Positions 17,057 through 24,074 of a DNA stretch of 24,129 nt are shown here, piece by piece. Under the pieces are notes generated by a model. The model searched no databases, was not told the DNA's origin, and saw only the letters and a program-made list of their open reading frames with translations. Every line of letters starts with the position of its first letter. The first letter of the stretch is position 1. A program made the position numbers and the translations under genes. This DNA comes from Helicobacteraceae bacterium (GTDB lineage Bacteria > Campylobacterota > Campylobacteria > Campylobacterales > Helicobacteraceae), in the NCBI GenBank assembly GCA_900770765.1, contig CAAGLK010000017.1, positions 1-24,129 on the forward strand, given 5' to 3'.

Positions 17057-17534
17057 AAAATTTATCTTGTAGCTTATCTTTTTTTAAGATTTTTTCTATC
17101 ATTTCTCTAACCGCCCCATCTCCGCCACGACTTTTAAGCACTTTTTTCACACTTTTTTTAACTTCTTTTACTGCATTTTTAGGTGCGAAAGAATATTTAG
17201 CTAAATTAATCATAGGTAAATCATTTAAATCATCGCCAATCACAGCAACTTCGCTAAAATCTAGCCCTTGCGATTCCACAATTTCCCTTAAAGCTGCCGC
17301 CTTATCCGCTACGCCCTGCCTTAAATGCTGCACTTTTAGCTCTTTTGCCCTTTTTTCTACAATGCTAGAATCCCGCCCGGTAATTATCGCCACGCTTCTC
17401 CCAAGCCTAATCCACGCTGCGATTCCTAAGCCATCTTTTACGCAAAACGCCTTATATTCACCGCCCTTATCATCATAGATAATTTTCCCATCTGTAAGTG
17501 TGCCATCCACATCAAGCACGATTAGCTTAATCAT
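17040..17534 (-). CDS. kdsC: 3-deoxy-D-manno-octulosonate 8-phosphate phosphatase (HAD family)
   Basis: KdsC removes phosphate from KDO 8-phosphate in the KDO branch of LPS core synthesis. The 164-aa length is typical for the cap-less C0 HAD phosphatases. Motif I DVDGTLTDG has D8 as nucleophile and D10 as acid/base; motif II is ITGRDS near residue 53, and motif IV GDDLNDLPM near 100. It overlaps hisB by 4 bases (ATGA) and lies next to lptC, linking KDO synthesis to LPS export. Confidence 0.93.
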   Translation of the reverse strand: MIKLIVLDVDGTLTDGKIIYDDKGGEYKAFCVKDGLGIAAWIRLGRSVAIITGRDSSIVEKRAKELKVQHLRQGVADKAAALREIVESQGLDFSEVAVIGDDLNDLPMINLAKYSFAPKNAVKEVKKSVKKVLKSRGGDGAVREMIEKILKKDKLQDKFYALFV

Positions 17535-18103
17535 AACACGCCCTTTGTGCTTGGAATCCCTAATGCTTCATTTACCACACAAGCGCGGCGAAGTGCTACT
17601 GCAAAGGACTTAAAGCTAGCTTCAATTAAATGATGCTGATTTTTGCCTCTCTTTGCCACAATGTGTGCTGAGATTCCAGCATTTACCACAACTGCCCTAA
17701 AAAACTCCTCTACTAATTCACAATCAAACTCGCCCACTTTCCCACTAAGTGGAATCTCAAAAAATAAAAAAGGTCTATTACTTAAATCTAAATCACACTC
17801 AACACAAGCCTCATCCATTACAATAGAGGCATTACCAAACCTCTCAACTTTTGCGATAGGAAACAACGACTCTTTTAAAAGCTGCCCTAGCACGATTCCA
17901 CAATCCTCTACGCTGTGGTGAAAATCCACTTCTAAATCACCATCGCATTTTAGTTCTAAATCCCAATTTGCGTGCTTTGCTAAGGATTCTAACATGTGAT
18001 TAAAAAAGCCGATTTTTGTATCAATCTTAGCCACTCCACTGCCATAAACTTCTAATTTTGCACTTATTTTTGTCTCTTTTGTTTCTCTTATGCACTCTTT
18101 CAT
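17531..18103 (-). CDS. hisB: Imidazoleglycerol-phosphate dehydratase
   Basis: Catalyses the dehydration of imidazole-glycerol phosphate to imidazole-acetol phosphate in histidine synthesis. It is a monofunctional 190-aa form. The manganese-binding histidine motifs are visible: GFFNHMLESLAKHANWDL near 27-44, DFHHSVEDCG near 65-74 and HHLIEASFKSFA near 160. The residue order is that of active enzymes. It lies inside an envelope operon (rlpA before, kdsC after), away from any other his gene in view. H. pylori lacks histidine synthesis and has rlpA next to kdsC without it. Confidence 0.96.
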   Translation of the reverse strand: MKECIRETKETKISAKLEVYGSGVAKIDTKIGFFNHMLESLAKHANWDLELKCDGDLEVDFHHSVEDCGIVLGQLLKESLFPIAKVERFGNASIVMDEACVECDLDLSNRPFLFFEIPLSGKVGEFDCELVEEFFRAVVVNAGISAHIVAKRGKNQHHLIEASFKSFAVALRRACVVNEALGIPSTKGVL

Positions 18104-18109
18104 TTTATC

Positions 18110-18925
18110 CTACTCTGTTGTTATAAATGCGCCTGTTACCTTTTGCTGTGAGATAAAATCACGCGCTTCTGCTTCACTTTTAAATCCACTTAGCATAACA
18201 CGATAAATAGGTGCGCCATCTAGCGTATATTCCTTAATTACCGCTTCATATCCGTGTATATTGTGGTGGCTTGCTTGGAATCTTTTAGCACCATCTTTAT
18301 TTCTAAATGCGCCAATTTGCACTAAAAACTTTGATAATTGCACGCTTTTTTGTGTATTTGCCACTTTATATTCACTATTTGCTAGCGTTTCTTGATTTAG
18401 CGGAAGTGCATTTGAAATTGCTCCATTAAAGCCAATTACTTCTACTCTAACTCTAGCTAAGCCCTTCCCTAGCATTTCAATATCCCTAGCGGCTGCGTTT
18501 GATAAGTCTATAATCCTCCCAGCGACAAATGGACCTCTATCATTAATGCGGACAATTGTGCTTTTACCATTTTCTTTACTTGTAACCCTTACAATTGTAT
18601 TCATAGGTAGCGTTTTATGCGCAGCGGTGTGCGCGTTCATATTATAAGTTTCACCATTTGAGGTTTTTTTGCCATGGAATTTTGGCCCATACCAGCTTGC
18701 GATTCCATCATAACTCTCGCCTAAAGTTACCGTTGTAGGATAATACCACTTACCATTTATTTGATAAGGACGCATTGTGGCGTTTTGTGACTGCGTAGAA
18801 GTATTTGGAGTGCCATAATCCCTAGCTTTACCATCTGGCGAGTAGGTAATATTGTTTGCCCTATTGCTACAAGCACTAAAAAATAATGCAATAATACTAA
18901 GAGTTAAGATAAAAACTTTTTTCAT
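18110..18925 (-). CDS. rlpA: RlpA lipoprotein, septal peptidoglycan lytic transglycosylase family
   Basis: A 271-aa outer-membrane lipoprotein. The signal peptide ends in lipobox FSAC with the lipid-carrying cysteine at residue 19. The double-psi beta-barrel (about 72-160) has the family sequence IASWYGPKFHGKKTSNGE and VRINDRGPF, with the catalytic-type Asp and His region (NMNAHTAAHKTLPMNT). A SPOR domain that binds denuded glycan covers about 195-268 (KFLVQIGAFRNKDGAKRF). Some RlpA proteins act as lytic transglycosylases on naked septal glycans; the activity of this one is inferred. It lies 3 bases after mltD. Confidence 0.93.
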   Translation of the reverse strand: MKKVFILTLSIIALFFSACSNRANNITYSPDGKARDYGTPNTSTQSQNATMRPYQINGKWYYPTTVTLGESYDGIASWYGPKFHGKKTSNGETYNMNAHTAAHKTLPMNTIVRVTSKENGKSTIVRINDRGPFVAGRIIDLSNAAARDIEMLGKGLARVRVEVIGFNGAISNALPLNQETLANSEYKVANTQKSVQLSKFLVQIGAFRNKDGAKRFQASHHNIHGYEAVIKEYTLDGAPIYRVMLSGFKSEAEARDFISQQKVTGAFITTE

Positions 18926-18928
18926 TTT

Positions 18929-19996
18929 CTAGCCTCTATCAAGCGGAATTACTATTTCTTGATTAATGGATAATTTTTGTGCGTTTTTTAAGTTATTAAA
19001 TTGCGTTATTTGCTTACTTGTAACTCCATATCGTTTAGCTATTGAATAAATCGTGTCGCCTTTATTTACCTTATGCACTAAATAGGGCTTAACTTCTAAT
19101 TTTTTATTTTGTGTTTTTTCTTTATATTGTGCTAGGAATTGATAAGGAATATGCACTTTATAAGTTTTAGCAAAAGTTGGCGTTATGTTTCTTTTAAATT
19201 GTGGATTATATTGTTTTAAAACATTAAGCGGAATCCCAGCTTCAGCGGCGATGCGACTAAGTGGAGTAGCAGGCGCTACATCAATGCTTGTTAAAAGCGT
19301 ATTAGCTCCACGATTTAAAAAATAATCAACGCCATTTGCCTTTAGTGTATTAAAGTTGTGAAATAGTAGAGAAACAGATAGAATCTTTCTAATATACATA
19401 CGACTCTCTAATGGAATATATTTTTTATCTGGGTCTAATAAAACACTAAGCTCATCGCTGCCAGCTTCTGCTATAGCCCTTTTTAGTCGCCCATCGCCGC
19501 AGTTATAAGCAATAGCGGCTAAATACCATTTACCAAAAGTGGCCTTTAAATACTTTAAATACGCAATTGCCGCTTCTGTTGATTTAATAGGGTCTTTTCT
19601 TTCATCTATTTGACTATTAATGCTTAAGCCAAAGGATTTTGCAGTAATAGGCATAAACTGCCAAAGCCCCGTCGCTCGCTTTTTTGACCTAGCAGTAAGG
19701 GAAAACTCAGATTCCACCATCGCAAGATATAAAAATTCTTGCGGAATCCCTTCTTTTAAAAACATTTCTTTTAAAGTGGGGATAAATTCTTGTCCATTTT
19801 TGAATTTTTGTAATAAATAGCTTTGCATTTTATCGCTAACAAAAGAATTTTTAACATCTAAAAAATGCTCATTATTTAAAAAATCGGCTTCTACCTCAAA
19901 GGTTTTTAAAACCTCTTCGCTATGTATTTCATCAAATGTATTAAAATCTGCATAAGAAAGCGTAAAAAAACATAAAAGAATATATAAAAATTTCAT
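18929..19996 (-). CDS. mltD: Membrane-bound lytic murein transglycosylase D with LysM
   Basis: Cleaves the glycan chain of peptidoglycan to give 1,6-anhydro ends. 355 aa with a signal peptide (residues 1-16, MKFLYILLCFFTLSYA). The SLT domain (about 75-195) has the catalytic glutamate E95 in VESEFS, followed by the family motif SKKRATGLWQFMPITAK and AYNCGDGRL. One LysM domain (about 305-350, starting VNKGDTIYSIAKRYGV) binds peptidoglycan. First gene of the envelope operon with a -10 box 37 bases upstream. In some proteins of this group an N-terminal Cys makes it a lipoprotein; here no lipobox is obvious. Confidence 0.93.
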   Translation of the reverse strand: MKFLYILLCFFTLSYADFNTFDEIHSEEVLKTFEVEADFLNNEHFLDVKNSFVSDKMQSYLLQKFKNGQEFIPTLKEMFLKEGIPQEFLYLAMVESEFSLTARSKKRATGLWQFMPITAKSFGLSINSQIDERKDPIKSTEAAIAYLKYLKATFGKWYLAAIAYNCGDGRLKRAIAEAGSDELSVLLDPDKKYIPLESRMYIRKILSVSLLFHNFNTLKANGVDYFLNRGANTLLTSIDVAPATPLSRIAAEAGIPLNVLKQYNPQFKRNITPTFAKTYKVHIPYQFLAQYKEKTQNKKLEVKPYLVHKVNKGDTIYSIAKRYGVTSKQITQFNNLKNAQKLSINQEIVIPLDRG

Positions 19997-20032
19997 TAAA
20001 AACGCACCTTGGAAAGAAAATAAAAGGCTTAA

Positions 20033-20038
20033 ATTCTA
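20033..20038 (-). promoter_or_regulatory. Predicted -10 box of the mltD-mrdA envelope operon
   Basis: TAGAAT on the minus strand, 37 bases upstream of the mltD ATG at 19996. The region between this gene and the divergent gene at 20216 is about 220 bases, very AT-rich, with no other gene-like feature. Confidence 0.4.
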
Positions 20039-20123
20039 TCTAAAATTAATTAACAATTCAATAACAAGACTAAATTTTAAAAATAAAGTTTTTAAAATAA
20101 TGTAAAAAATTTTTTACTTTTAT

Positions 20124-20194
20124 GCTACAATTTTTCTTTTTAATTAATCTTAAGTTTTCCGTGTGAAAAATTCATAGCCTTCTTAAGCTACAAT
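20124..20194 (+). promoter_or_regulatory. Two matching -10 boxes upstream of the di-iron fusion gene
   Basis: The decamer GCTACAATTT occurs twice, at 20124-20133 and 20187-20196, each containing TACAAT as a -10 box (20126-20131 and 20189-20194). The downstream one is 22 bases before the ATG at 20216, giving a very short leader without a good Shine-Dalgarno; the upstream one gives a leader of about 80 nt. Both may be used, or the pair may mark a duplicated binding site. Confidence 0.4.
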
Positions 20195-20215
20195 TTATTT
20201 TAAAGCCTTTTATTT

Positions 20216-21388
20216 ATGAAAAACACGATTTTTATGGGTGGGATTCCACTTGGTAAATTATTTTTTATGCGCCTAGAAAATGCTCTTTTACTTGCTAAAA
20301 ATAGCGAGATTGTGGAGATTGTAAGCGATTTTGATAATTTAGAAAATGAAATAAAATCGTGGTGTAAATTTAAGGGCGAGGAATTTTTAGAAAAAAAGAT
20401 TCTTAGAAATTGTTTTGCTTATTTGATTTTAAAGGTTTCTAAAAATGCGTTTGTGGAATTTAGTGAAAATGAGATTCTACCTTTAGCACCATTTCTGCAT
20501 GGATTAAGTGCTAGAGGTGCGGCTTTACAAAAGCCCTCTCCGCAATATAATTTTGCGATAAGTAGCAAAACTTCTGCATGGAGTGCGAATCTAAACAAAC
20601 TTTACGAAGAAGCAAAGCAGTCGCAGTGGAACGCCACAGAGGCGATTTTGTGGAGTGAGATTCCAAGCTATTCTAAAGAACTTGAATTTGCCATCGCACA
20701 AATTATGACTTATTTAGTAGAAAATGAATTTTCCGCTCTTTATATCCCAGCGAAGTTTTTGCCAAAAATCTCGCCTTATTTTACAGAAGTGCCTTTGCTT
20801 TTATCGTCAATTATAGGCGATGAAGCACGACATATTGAAGTGTTTATTAAAAGGGCAAAGGCGACAGGGCTAGGCTTACAATACTCCACAAACACGACAC
20901 AACAAAGCCTTTATACGCTTTTTAAAGAAGATGATTATCTAGCTTCTAGCTTTTTATTGCATATTATGGGTGAAGGGACTTTTGTGGATTTACTAAACTT
21001 TTTAGAAGAATACGCACAAGATGAACCCACAAAAAAGCTATTAAAACTAGCTAGAAAAGATGAAATGCGGCATGTCGCCTATGGTATGCAAAATGTAAAG
21101 CAAAATTTACTAGAAAACAAAGGAAAAATTAATATCCTAAAAAATAGTGTGTTTAAAAGAAAGGCGTATTTAGACGAGCTAAGCGGTGAATCTACGCTAC
21201 TGCTGGAATCTTTAGCGGTTTTTGCCGGCGGTGGAAATGAGCCAAACAAAATAAAAAGAGGCTTTGAAATATTAGAAGAATTAAAGAAAAAAATGGAAAA
21301 GAATAGGACAAAAAGGCTAATAGAATGCGGGATTGACGAGGAATTGGCAGCTGAGTTAAGTAAAGCTCACACCCCAAATTTTATGTGA
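20216..21388 (+). CDS. TusA-like domain fused to a di-iron ferritin-like domain, function unknown
   Basis: A 390-aa soluble protein. Residues about 8-72 look like a TusA fold (MRLENALLLAKNSEIVEIVS, then EIKSWCKFKGEEFLEKK), but at the CPxP position it reads PLGKLF, so the sulfur-carrying cysteine is lacking. Residues about 135-300 are a four-helix ferritin-like domain with a full 4-Glu/2-His set: E171 (VENEFSALYIP), E203 and H206 (GDEARH), E253 (MGEGTF), E283 and H286 (DEMRH). This suggests a di-iron oxidase or oxygenase rather than iron storage. Followed, after a repeat, by a flavoprotein and a PhnD-like gene, so an oxidative pathway is plausible. No signal peptide. Substrate unknown. Confidence 0.75.
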   Translation: MKNTIFMGGIPLGKLFFMRLENALLLAKNSEIVEIVSDFDNLENEIKSWCKFKGEEFLEKKILRNCFAYLILKVSKNAFVEFSENEILPLAPFLHGLSARGAALQKPSPQYNFAISSKTSAWSANLNKLYEEAKQSQWNATEAILWSEIPSYSKELEFAIAQIMTYLVENEFSALYIPAKFLPKISPYFTEVPLLLSSIIGDEARHIEVFIKRAKATGLGLQYSTNTTQQSLYTLFKEDDYLASSFLLHIMGEGTFVDLLNFLEEYAQDEPTKKLLKLARKDEMRHVAYGMQNVKQNLLENKGKINILKNSVFKRKAYLDELSGESTLLLESLAVFAGGGNEPNKIKRGFEILEELKKKMEKNRTKRLIECGIDEELAAELSKAHTPNFM

Positions 21389-21415
21389 TTACAAGCGGTT
21401 TGTGTAGCCACACGA

Positions 21416-21536
21416 CAAAGCAATCTCGCTGTAAATTTCGCTTCATCCTCTTTATAAAGGCTTCGGTTACTACCACTAAGGTAGCTCCCTTGCCTTTAAA
21501 AAACGATAAAGCAAACTTTTTTGCGATATTGCTTTG
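21416..21536 (+). repeat. Block A1: structured hairpin element, possible ncRNA or recombination site
   Basis: An irregular hairpin starting 27 bases after the stop of the di-iron gene. P1 pairs 21416-21429 with 21523-21536 (13 of 14 pairs, one C.T mismatch). P2 pairs TTTcGCTT (21436-21443, C39 bulged) with AAGCAAA (21509-21515). P3 pairs TAAAGGC (21455-21461) with GCCTTTA (21492-21498). P4 pairs CTACC (21470-21474) with GGTAG (21480-21484), closing a 5-nt loop. A second copy at 23799 keeps the same spacing with different inner stem sequences. It could act as RNA or as folded DNA. Strand is given by convention. Confidence 0.75.
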
Positions 21537-21600
21537 AAGTTGTGGTGAGTCTTTAAGTGATTAACAAAATCGCAAATTTTGAATTTGCAAATATCATTTT

Positions 21601-21680
21601 GTCATTGCGAGAATCCGCAAGGATTCGTGGCAATCTAAAGTGCTAGATTGCTTCGGTCGCTTTGCTTCACTCGCAATGAC
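21601..21680 (+). repeat. Block B1: 80-bp palindromic interspersed element
   Basis: Terminal inverted repeats GTCATTGCGAG (21601-21611) and CTCGCAATGAC (21670-21680). Inside are two hairpins: GAATCC-GCAA-GGATTC (21611-21626) and CAATCTA/TAGATTG (21631-21650). It is identical over all 80 bp to 23978-24057, and the next 11 bases (GGAGTGGAATC) match as well. No ORF is inside it, so it is non-autonomous (REP/MITE-like). It lies 60 bases upstream of the flavoprotein start and may be transcribed into its leader. Confidence 0.92.
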
Positions 21681-21740
21681 GGAGTGGAATCTTAAAATGA
21701 AGTTAGCTGGAATAATTAATTTAATTTTAAAGGAGAAAAT

Positions 21741-22862
21741 ATGCTTAGTTTAGAAAATCTAATTTCTTACACAGAACAATTTGGTGAAAAACACATCGCA
21801 CCATTAACAGCAAAAACAGATGCAGAGGGTCGCTTCCCAATAGAAGCTTATAATGCGTTAAGAAAAGAGGGCTATATGGGGCTTTTAGTCCCTAAAGAAT
21901 ATGGCGGCTTAGGCGGTGGAAATTACGAACACACGCTTGTTTGCTACCATTTAGCTGAGTTTTGTGCGACAACGGCACTTTGTTATATGATGCATAATAC
22001 TTCAGTAACTACGCTAGTAGCCACTGGAAGCGAAGAGCTTAAAAAAGAATTATTACCTAAAATAGCAAAAGGCGAGGTGGCATTTGCCCTAGCATTTAGC
22101 GAGAGTGGCTCTGGGACGCACTTTGGCGAGCCAGATATTAGTGAGAGTGTAGGAAGTGGAGTTAGAATCCTAAATGGTAGAAAGAGCTTTGTAACTAGCG
22201 CACAAGCCGCAGATTATTATCTAACTTATACGAATTCTTGTAAAGTAAGCGGCGGTAAAAATATCTGGCTTGTGGCAAATAATGCAAAAAATCTAGTGCA
22301 TGAAGAAGGCGTGTGGAACGGCTTAGGTATGAGAGGAAATGCCTCAAAACCTGTGCAATACAATGGCGTAGAAGTAGCAGAAAACTTACTAATTGGAGCT
22401 GAGGGCAAGGGCGAAGAAGGTGCTGGTGTGTGCTTAATGCACTTTGTAACAGGTTTAGCCGCAGTGTATAGTGGGCTAGGAAATGCAGCTTACTCTTGCG
22501 CGCTAAATCACGCAAAAACTAGAAATTACACAAATGGTAAAGCCTTAAAGGATATTGAGCTAGTTAGAATCCACTTAGCAGATATGTATTCTAAAACACA
22601 AGGCGGAATCGCACTAGCACTAAATGCGGCAAATGCCTATGACAAGGGCGAAAGCGACGCAGCAGCGAAAATCTTTGCTTCACGCATTAATGCCACTCAT
22701 AGCGTTATGGAAGTTTGCACTTTAGCTATGAGAATCGGCGGTGGGAAGGCTTATAGTAAGCTATTACCTCTAGAGCGATATATGCGAGATGCACTAGCAA
22801 GTCAAGTAATGGCGCCAAGTCTTGATGTGCTTAAAATTTGGCTAGGCGATGCCTTAGTTTAA
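21741..22862 (+). CDS. Acyl-CoA dehydrogenase-fold flavoprotein, probable non-dehydrogenase
   Basis: A 373-aa soluble protein with the ACAD fold. The N-terminal helical part contains LRKEGYMGLLVPKEYGGLGG, the middle beta domain FALAFSESGSGTHFG (FAD/substrate-binding region), and the C-terminal helices end GGGKAYSKLLPLERYMRDA. Where true acyl-CoA dehydrogenases have their YEGT motif and catalytic glutamate, this protein reads MAPSLDVLKIWLG. This points to a flavin monooxygenase-like branch, or another reaction. Good ribosome-binding site AAAGGAG. The PhnD-like gene follows after 9 bases, so the two are probably one transcript. Substrate unknown. Confidence 0.82.
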   Translation: MLSLENLISYTEQFGEKHIAPLTAKTDAEGRFPIEAYNALRKEGYMGLLVPKEYGGLGGGNYEHTLVCYHLAEFCATTALCYMMHNTSVTTLVATGSEELKKELLPKIAKGEVAFALAFSESGSGTHFGEPDISESVGSGVRILNGRKSFVTSAQAADYYLTYTNSCKVSGGKNIWLVANNAKNLVHEEGVWNGLGMRGNASKPVQYNGVEVAENLLIGAEGKGEEGAGVCLMHFVTGLAAVYSGLGNAAYSCALNHAKTRNYTNGKALKDIELVRIHLADMYSKTQGGIALALNAANAYDKGESDAAAKIFASRINATHSVMEVCTLAMRIGGGKAYSKLLPLERYMRDALASQVMAPSLDVLKIWLGDALV

Positions 22863-22871
22863 AGGAATAAA

Positions 22872-23762
22872 ATGAAAACAATATTACTTGGAGCAGTAGC
22901 TTACGACCCTAAAGTCGTGCCTATTTGGGATATTATTAGAGATTATTCTAATGCTTATGGTTGCAGACTTGATTATGTTTTATTTAGTAATTATGAGCGA
23001 CAAGTGGATGCGCTATTAAAAGGGCATATTGATATAGCGTGGAATACAAATGTAGCGTGGATTAGAACACTTGCAGCAACAGAAAATAAGGCAAAAGCGT
23101 TAATTATGCGTGATACTGATGTGGGATTTACTACTAAATTTGTAGCAAAAAAGGGCAGCGGTATCAAAAATCTAAGCGATTTAAAAGGCAAAAGATTTGG
23201 TCTAGGTAGCCTTGATAGCGCACAAGCGGCGATTATGGGATTGTATTATTTACAAAATTTTGCAAAAGAAATTAATCTTTGTGAATTTAACTCACCAGAT
23301 GAATGCGGCAGAGGCAGAAGCGATGAGATAAAGGCGACAAATCTAGCCGTAGTTAGACACAATAGCGATTTAGGCAAACACGGCGACACAGGGCGAAGTG
23401 AATTTGATATTTTAGATGGTATTAAAGAGGGGCGGCTTGATGCTGGTAGCATTGGCTCTAGCACTTGGATTAGAATCCTAAGTGAGGGGAGTTATCCGGA
23501 GCTTGAGTGCTTTTGGGAGAGTCCGGGGTATTGCCATTGTAATTTTTCTGTAATGCCTAATTTTAATGCGGAATTAGCGGAATCTTTCTCACAAATGCTA
23601 CTTAGTCAAAATGATAAAAAAGATGATTTAGTAATTTCAAAAATGATGCAAATGGAGGGGCTAAATCGCTGGATAAAAGTCGGCGATAAGGAACTTAAAG
23701 GCTATGATGAAATTTATAAGGCGATGATGGAGCAGAATTTGTTAAAAAATAATATAAATTAA
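22872..23762 (+). CDS. Cytosolic PhnD/periplasmic-binding-fold protein with a Cys-His-Cys motif
   Basis: A 296-aa protein with the type II periplasmic-binding fold of the PhnD/SsuA/THI5 group: VDALLKGHIDIAWNTNVAW and, later, SDLKGKRFGLGSLDSAQAAI. It has no signal peptide or lipobox (N-terminus MKTILLGAVAYDPK), and no ABC permease or ATPase gene is next to it, so it is unlikely to be a transport receptor. Cysteines at 137, 145, 213, 221 and 223 with H222 give a cluster YCHCNF near the expected ligand cleft, possibly a metal or catalytic site. This invites comparison with soluble PBP-fold enzymes such as THI5 and MqnA. An AAAGGA site precedes the ATG. Function unknown. Confidence 0.75.
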   Translation: MKTILLGAVAYDPKVVPIWDIIRDYSNAYGCRLDYVLFSNYERQVDALLKGHIDIAWNTNVAWIRTLAATENKAKALIMRDTDVGFTTKFVAKKGSGIKNLSDLKGKRFGLGSLDSAQAAIMGLYYLQNFAKEINLCEFNSPDECGRGRSDEIKATNLAVVRHNSDLGKHGDTGRSEFDILDGIKEGRLDAGSIGSSTWIRILSEGSYPELECFWESPGYCHCNFSVMPNFNAELAESFSQMLLSQNDKKDDLVISKMMQMEGLNRWIKVGDKELKGYDEIYKAMMEQNLLKNNIN

Positions 23763-23798
23763 AAATTAAAAAACTTAAACCACTTGGCAGCCATTAAA

Positions 23799-23922
23799 GC
23801 AAGGCAATCTCGCTTTAATCTTTGTGCGTCTTTTACACTACTCTTTGCAGTCACTTACAAAAAGTAAGCTCCTTTAAGAGTAGCTTAAAGCCATCACAAA
23901 TATTTTTGCGATATTGCCTTGC
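23799..23922 (+). repeat. Block A2: second structured hairpin element
   Basis: P1 pairs 23799-23813 with 23908-23922 (14 of 15 pairs, same C.T mismatch as A1). P2 pairs TTTGTG (23821-23826) with CACAAA (23895-23900). P3 pairs CTACTCTT (23838-23845) with AAGAGTAG (23876-23883). P4 pairs CTTAC (23854-23858) with GTAAG (23864-23868) around a 5-nt loop. Core length 114 nt compared with 113 in A1. It starts 36 bases after the stop of the PhnD-like gene. Confidence 0.75.
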
Positions 23923-23928
23923 GGAAGT

Positions 23929-23960
23929 TTTAAAAAATGAAATGGTCGGCATTTTTTAAA
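23929..23960. repeat. 11-bp inverted repeat between blocks A2 and B2
   Basis: TTTAAAAAATG (23929-23939) and CATTTTTTAAA (23950-23960) pair perfectly around a 10-base loop. The A1-B1 spacer has a different hairpin in the same place (GCAAATT/AATTTGC, 21572-21588), so a hairpin in this spacer seems to be kept in both composite copies. It might act as a weak bidirectional terminator; there is no run of T after the stem. Confidence 0.5.
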
Positions 23961-23977
23961 TTACAAAAATCATTTTT

Positions 23978-24057
23978 GTCATTGCGAGAATCCGCAAGGA
24001 TTCGTGGCAATCTAAAGTGCTAGATTGCTTCGGTCGCTTTGCTTCACTCGCAATGAC
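23978..24057 (+). repeat. Block B2: second copy of the 80-bp palindromic element
   Basis: Identical to 21601-21680 over 80 bp and over the 11 bases after it. Terminal inverted repeats at 23978-23988 and 24047-24057. The composite A-plus-B order and orientation are the same as at 21416-21680, giving direct repeats around the flavoprotein/PhnD gene pair. Confidence 0.92.
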
Positions 24058-24074
24058 GGAGTGGAATCATTTTT

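Noticed and set aside
21741..22862. Ordinary fatty acyl-CoA dehydrogenase
   Set aside because: The catalytic-glutamate YEGT motif is replaced by PSLD in the C-terminal part and there are no beta-oxidation genes around it.
22872..23762. Phosphonate ABC transporter binding protein
   Set aside because: No signal peptide or lipobox, and no permease or ATPase gene next to it.
21416..23922. Integron attC sites for blocks A1 and A2
   Set aside because: Conserved outer arms with variable inner stems after a gene are reminiscent of attC, but the core GTTRRRY and its partner RYYYAAC are not present at the ends, and no integrase gene is in view. Kept only as an analogy.
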